Source of the DNA: Rhodobacteraceae bacterium Alg231-30
Lineage (GTDB): Bacteria > Pseudomonadota > Alphaproteobacteria > Rhodobacterales > Rhodobacteraceae
Assembly (NCBI GenBank): GCA_900143615.1
Contig: FREU01000004.1
Coordinates: 124,001 to 188,000, forward strand
Length of the DNA stretch: 64,000 nucleotides
Direction of reading: 5' to 3'
The notes beneath the pieces were generated by a model. It was given only the letters and a program-made list of their open reading frames with translations. It had not been told where the DNA came from and made no database searches. Position numbers and translations under genes: made by a program. Of the stretch, positions 60,172 to 64,000 are shown piece by piece (the first letter of the stretch is position 1; the number at the start of each line of letters is the position of its first letter).

Positions 60172-61091
60172 TGGATCTGTCCGCAATTAATCCCGTCCTC
60201 TTGATCGCATCCCTCATGGTTGCCGCCACACCGCTCTTGCTGGCGGGCATTGGCGAGCTGGTGGTGGAAAAATCCGGCGTGCTGAACCTTGGCGTTGAAG
60301 GCATGATGATCGTCGGCGCGATCTGTGGTTTTGCCATTTCTGTGGAAAGCGGGTCGCCCTTTGTCGGGCTCATCGCTGCCATGGTCGGCGGCGCAGTGCT
60401 CTCGCTGCTGTTTGCCTTCCTGACCCAATATGCGCTGGCCAATCAGGTCGCCTCGGGGCTGGCGCTGACTTTGTTTGGTCTGGGCCTCTCAGCCCTGATG
60501 GGGCAATCCTATGTGGGTATCAAACCTCCGGCGATGGCCAAACTCGACATTCCGGTTCTCTCCGACATTCCCGTGCTGGGCCCCATCCTATTCAGCCACG
60601 ACCCCGTGCTTTACGTCGGCATTGCGATTGTGGCGGCAACTTGGGCATTCCTCAAATTCTCCCGCGCCGGCCTTATCCTGCGCGCCGTGGGCGAAAGCCA
60701 TGATGCCGCGCATGCGCTTGGCTATAACGTCATTCTGGTGCGCTGTTTGGCGATCATGTTTGGTGGCGCCTGCGCAGGCCTTGGCGGCGCCTACATCAGC
60801 CTGATTCGTGTCCCGCAATGGACCGAGGGTATGACCGCAGGCATCGGCTGGATCGCTCTGGCTCTGGTGGTTTTTGCCAGCTGGAAACCATGGCGGGTTT
60901 TACTAGGTGCTTATCTTTTTGGCGGTATTAGCGTTTTGCAGCTAAACCTACAGGCAGCGGGTGTCGCGATTCCCGTCGAATACTTGGCAATGTCACCGTA
61001 TCTGATAACCATCCTCGTGCTGGTGATCATGTCAGCTGACAAGAGCAGCGCACCTGCCTCGCTTGGCCGAAGCTTCCACGCCTCTCAATGA
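60171..61091 (+). CDS. BMP-type ABC transporter permease 2
   Basis: 306 residues, about eight to nine TM segments, BPD_transp_2 family (NupQ/YufQ type). Signature region: ELVVEKSGVLNLGVEGMMIVGAICGFAI, and RAVGESHDAAHALGYNV is the cytoplasmic coupling loop. It partners permease 1. The start overlaps the previous stop, and the ATG follows GGAGGG. Confidence 0.95.
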   Translation: MDLSAINPVLLIASLMVAATPLLLAGIGELVVEKSGVLNLGVEGMMIVGAICGFAISVESGSPFVGLIAAMVGGAVLSLLFAFLTQYALANQVASGLALTLFGLGLSALMGQSYVGIKPPAMAKLDIPVLSDIPVLGPILFSHDPVLYVGIAIVAATWAFLKFSRAGLILRAVGESHDAAHALGYNVILVRCLAIMFGGACAGLGGAYISLIRVPQWTEGMTAGIGWIALALVVFASWKPWRVLLGAYLFGGISVLQLNLQAAGVAIPVEYLAMSPYLITILVLVIMSADKSSAPASLGRSFHASQ

Positions 61092-61134
61092 GGCACCTAC
61101 GACAATACTTTGAAGAAACAGGGGGATATCCCAA

Positions 61135-62217
61135 ATGAAACTAACCAAAATTCTGACAGGCGCAACGCTCGCGCTGGGTCTTGCGACCACTGCCATGGCC
61201 CAAGACAAAACCAAAGTAGGTTTTGTCTATGTTGGCCCCGTGGGCGACGGCGGCTGGACCTATGAGCACAACAAAGGCCGTCTGGCCGTTGAAGAAGCCT
61301 TTGGCGATAAGGTTGAAACCACCTTTGTTGAAAACGTTCCAGAAGGCGCCGATGCTGAGCGCGTGATCACACAGATGGCGCTGCAGGGTGCTGACCTGAT
61401 CTTCACCACCTCGTTTGGCTACATGGACCCGACAATCAACGTTGCTGCCAAATTCCCTGATGTGAAATTTGAGCACGCCACTGGCTACAAGCAAGCTGAC
61501 AACGTTTCGATTTATTCGGCCCGTTTCTACGAAGGCCGCGCGGTTCAGGGCCACATCGCGGGTCAAATGACCAAGACCAACACCATTGGTTACATCGCGT
61601 CGTTCCCCATCCCCGAAGTTATTCGCGGCATCAACTCGGCTTACATCCACGCCAAGGAAGTGAACCCCGATGTCGAGTTCAAAATCATCTGGGCCTACAC
61701 ATGGTTTGATCCGGCCAAAGAAGCCGACGCTGCAACTGCTCTGATCGAGCAAGGCGCTGACGTGATCCTGCAACACACCGACTCAACTGCGCCTCAGGCG
61801 GCAGCTCAGACAGCCGGCAATGTTGTGACCTTTGGTCAGGCGTCTGACATGAGCGAATACGCTCCGTTCCCACGCGTTTCCTCGATCATTGATGACTGGG
61901 CACCTTACTACATCGCCCGTACCCAAGCTGTTATGGATGGCACATGGGAATCGGTGTCCACATGGGACGGCATCGGCGCTGGCATGGTTGGCATCGGCGA
62001 ATTCTCTGATGCAATCCCAGCTGATGTTGCGGCATCTGCTATGGCTCTGAAAGAGTCTCTGGCAGATGGCTCATACCACGCCTTTACCGGCCCACTGAAC
62101 AAGCAAGACGGCTCCGCCTGGTTGGCGGAAGGCGAAACAGCTGCTGACTACGGTGATGGCGGTCTGGCTGGCATGAACTTCTATCTGGAAGGCATCGAAG
62201 GCTCGATCCCACAATAA
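61135..62217 (+). CDS. BMP family substrate-binding protein
   Basis: 360 residues. A signal peptide (MKLTKILTGATLALGLATTAMAQ, cleavage after residue ~22) has no lipobox Cys, so the protein should be soluble in the periplasm. The BMP/PnrA fold is seen in VGFVYVGPVGDGGWTYEHNKG, VENVPEGADAERVITQMALQGADLIFTTSFGYMDP and the GIGEFSD block. Characterised relatives bind purine nucleosides or related compounds; which purine is bound here cannot be read. A G-rich ribosome binding site precedes the ATG. A terminator follows, consistent with high expression of the last gene. Confidence 0.94.
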   Translation: MKLTKILTGATLALGLATTAMAQDKTKVGFVYVGPVGDGGWTYEHNKGRLAVEEAFGDKVETTFVENVPEGADAERVITQMALQGADLIFTTSFGYMDPTINVAAKFPDVKFEHATGYKQADNVSIYSARFYEGRAVQGHIAGQMTKTNTIGYIASFPIPEVIRGINSAYIHAKEVNPDVEFKIIWAYTWFDPAKEADAATALIEQGADVILQHTDSTAPQAAAQTAGNVVTFGQASDMSEYAPFPRVSSIIDDWAPYYIARTQAVMDGTWESVSTWDGIGAGMVGIGEFSDAIPADVAASAMALKESLADGSYHAFTGPLNKQDGSAWLAEGETAADYGDGGLAGMNFYLEGIEGSIPQ

Positions 62218-62242
62218 GGATCGCTCTCGATAGAACAAACTT

Positions 62243-62270
62243 AAGGGCTCGCAGTTTTGCGGGCCCTTTT
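62243..62270 (+). terminator. Terminator of the BMP-ABC operon
   Basis: AAGGGC-T-CGCA pairs with TGCG-G-GCCCTT around GTTT (one internal mismatch), followed by a T-run, 26 bases after the stop. Confidence 0.85.
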
Positions 62271-62318
62271 ATTTCGCCTGCTCTATTTCTTGCCGCCCAC
62301 CCTTGGTTTGGCCGAGCG

Positions 62319-64000
62319 TCACGATGCGCGGGCTACATCCAAAAACTGAAGTAGAACTTGCTCAACGTCTGCTTTGCGCACAGGCTTTGCCAGAAAACCA
62401 TCCATCCCTGCCGCGTTGCTCTCGGCCCGGGTTTCAGGTTGCGTCGCGGCCGTCAGGGCAACAATTGAACTGCGTGGCAAATCATAGTCCCGCTCCAGAT
62501 TGCGAATAGCGCGACTGGCATCAAACCCATTCATGACGGGCATGGTTATATCCATGAATATCACGTCGAAGAACTCGCTTTCTCTGGCAATAACCGCGTC
62601 TTGGCCATTGCCACATGTCTTTACCGTCGCGCCATAGCGCTGCAACAATTTCTGCATGACAAACTGGTTGGTTCGGTTGTCGTCCACGATCAATATCTTT
62701 GCGCCAATAAACTGCATTTCCGAGGTCAAAGGCTTGGTGGGGCGGGCAGTCTCATCTGGAATACGCGCATTGAACACTTTGCTGAGGCAGCTATGCAATT
62801 GTTCGGACGTTGCGGGCTTGGTCAAACAGCCGGCAAATCCGCTCTCCTTGAGCCGCGAGGCGGACCAATGCTGATCTACCGACGAAAACAGAATGAGTGG
62901 AAATTGAGCCCCGTCCACGGCGCGTAGTTCTTTGGCAAGCTCCACACCATTCACATGTGGCATCTGAAAATCGATAACCGCCACATCAAAGCTTTGCTGC
63001 CTTTCAGAGCGGACCGCGTCAAGCGCAGCCTCTGCACTTTCGGCGGAAACCGTGTCCAATCCCCATCCCGCAAGGCGGTGTTCCAGAATGCGACGATTGA
63101 CCAGAACATCGTCCACAATCAAAGCCCGCAATCCATCAAATCGACCGATACCGTCCTTGTCGCGCGGCAATGGCACCTCGACCTGCGTCAAAGGCACTGT
63201 GATCTCAAACCGACTGCCCTTGTTTAGTTCAGACTCAAGATGAATCTCTCCGCCCATCAGGCGCACCAGCCTCAGCGCAATCGCCAAGCCAAGTCCGGTC
63301 CCTTCAAATTGACGGGTGCTTGCACCATCAACCTGCTCAAAAGCACTGAAAACCTGGGTTTTCTTTGCCTCTGCAATGCCAATTCCGCTGTCCTGAATCC
63401 TCAGCCTTAAACCATCCTGCGCAGCGCGCACCGAAATTGCGACATATCCGGTTTCAGTAAATTTGACGGCATTCCCGACGATATTGGTCAGCACTTGTCT
63501 TAACCGCAACGCATCGCCCATGTAGCCGCGTGCAAGCTCGTCAGGGAAATCGACGCAGAGATCGAGGCCTTTCTTGGCGGCCTTGGGCGCCAGCAAATTG
63601 ACCACTTCATATATCGTGTCATGCAAGTCGAATGCTTCATTAACCAAGCCGATCCGCATGGCTTCGGCTTTGGAAAAGTCTAATACGTCGTTCACAATCC
63701 CCAGCAACGCATTGCCCGAATGGACAATCGTTTTCGCAAAACTTTCCTGTTCTTTGGTGAGGTCGGTTTCGCGCAACAATTCACTCATCCCGATGATGCC
63801 ATTCATTGGCGTGCGAATTTCATGACTCATGTTTGCCAGAAACTGGGATTTTGCAACCGAAGCGGCCTGCGCACGCTCAGCCTGATGTTCAGCCTCTTCG
63901 CGGGCTTGGCGCAGCGCCGCGTTTTGCTGTTTGAGTTCACGGTTGTTGGCGCTTAGCATGCGGAAAATTGGCAAAAAGATAAAAACCATCTCTAAAATCA
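62319..64000 (-). CDS. Hybrid sensor histidine kinase with two receiver domains (N-terminus outside the window)
   Basis: At least 556 residues; the frame stays open to the window edge, and a hydrophobic stretch ([12 protein letters not shown]) at the edge is probably the end of a TM segment. Order: coiled-coil linker ([26 protein letters not shown]), HisKA with phosphoacceptor [19 protein letters not shown], and HATPase_c ([36 protein letters not shown]). Receiver 1 ([27 protein letters not shown]) and receiver 2 ([27 protein letters not shown]) follow. Both receivers keep the acceptor Asp. The input domain and signal lie beyond the sequence given. Confidence 0.95.
   Translation of the reverse strand, partial: ILEMVFIFLPIFRMLSANNRELKQQNAALRQAREEAEHQAERAQAASVAKSQFLANMSHEIRTPMNGIIGMSELLRETDLTKEQESFAKTIVHSGNALLGIVNDVLDFSKAEAMRIGLVNEAFDLHDTIYEVVNLLAPKAAKKGLDLCVDFPDELARGYMGDALRLRQVLTNIVGNAVKFTETGYVAISVRAAQDGLRLRIQDSGIGIAEAKKTQVFSAFEQVDGASTRQFEGTGLGLAIALRLVRLMGGEIHLESELNKGSRFEITVPLTQVEVPLPRDKDGIGRFDGLRALIVDDVLVNRRILEHRLAGWGLDTVSAESAEAALDAVRSERQQSFDVAVIDFQMPHVNGVELAKELRAVDGAQFPLILFSSVDQHWSASRLKESGFAGCLTKPATSEQLHSCLSKVFNARIPDETARPTKPLTSEMQFIGAKILIVDDNRTNQFVMQKLLQRYGATVKTCGNGQDAVIARESEFFDVIFMDITMPVMNGFDASRAIRNLERDYDLPRSSIVALTAATQPETRAESNAAGMDGFLAKPVRKADVEQVLLQFLDVARAS

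Noticed and set aside
1..64000. CRISPR array or complete insertion sequence
   Set aside because: No regularly spaced direct repeats with unique spacers were seen, and only IS end fragments without transposase genes are present.

Overview
The window looks like a chromosomal segment of a marine alphaproteobacterium of the order Rhodobacterales (Roseobacter-type). The inference rests on gene content: a malyl-CoA lyase of the ethylmalonyl-CoA type, short HisG with HisZ, a B12-dependent ribonucleotide reductase, DUF1489, DUF1244, YtoQ and TIGR02300 proteins, and CTTG(A/C)-N17-CTATAT-like promoters. No genus can be named from this evidence.

Layout. 1-9.8 kb: end of a glutathione S-transferase, rhodanese, an Lrp regulator divergent from alanine dehydrogenase (ald), LysR regulators, both mechanosensitive channels (MscS-type, mscL), a GMC oxidoreductase, YtoQ and a methyltransferase. 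9.8-17.2 kb: pheT and pheS, separated by a DUF2652/SRPBCC gene and an amidotransferase, then a Na+:alanine symporter. 17.3-21.7 kb: accessory-looking genes (Hint-domain protein, PepSY membrane protein, TPR/hydrolase-like protein). 21.7-25.7 kb: rpmI-rplT, pyk, N-formylglutamate amidohydrolase and small proteins. 25.9-31.6 kb: a duplicated RTX protein, DODA-type dioxygenase, ferric-reductase-like flavoprotein, Asp/Glu racemase-like protein and malyl-CoA lyase. 32-36.3 kb: a D-amino-acid/D-glutamate catabolic cluster (dgcN, dgcA, D-amino acid transaminase), then an Lrp regulator divergent from a LysE exporter. 36.4-41 kb: accA, an MFS transporter with a His-rich tail, a GntR regulator, a YgjP-type metallopeptidase, TIGR02300 and tRNA-Ala(GGC).

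41.1-46.3 kb is a mobile-element graveyard carrying an intact cassette. Next to the tRNA lies a frameshifted, truncated DUF6538-type tyrosine integrase and an IS21-like end. A divergent HTH regulator then faces a tight three-gene operon: a large serine recombinase and two different ParB/RepB-like proteins. A structured GC-rich segment and a second IS21-like end follow, stopping just short of nrdJ. This cassette is the best candidate here for an under-described system.

46.3-64 kb: nrdJ, DUF1489, a cupin protein, hisS-hisZ-hisG, slyX, dnaE, a complete BMP-type (probably purine nucleoside) ABC importer, and a hybrid sensor kinase cut by the window edge.

Two families of non-coding repeats recur. 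One is a double-hairpin element starting CTCCCGCC, present four times and always just after a stop codon. The other is a GC hairpin followed by a CCCCCG(A/G)GGTATTT-like string, present three times. Several perfect palindromes overlap predicted promoters (pyk, nrdJ, the LysE/Lrp pair, GntR, the recombinase operon) and are probable operators.
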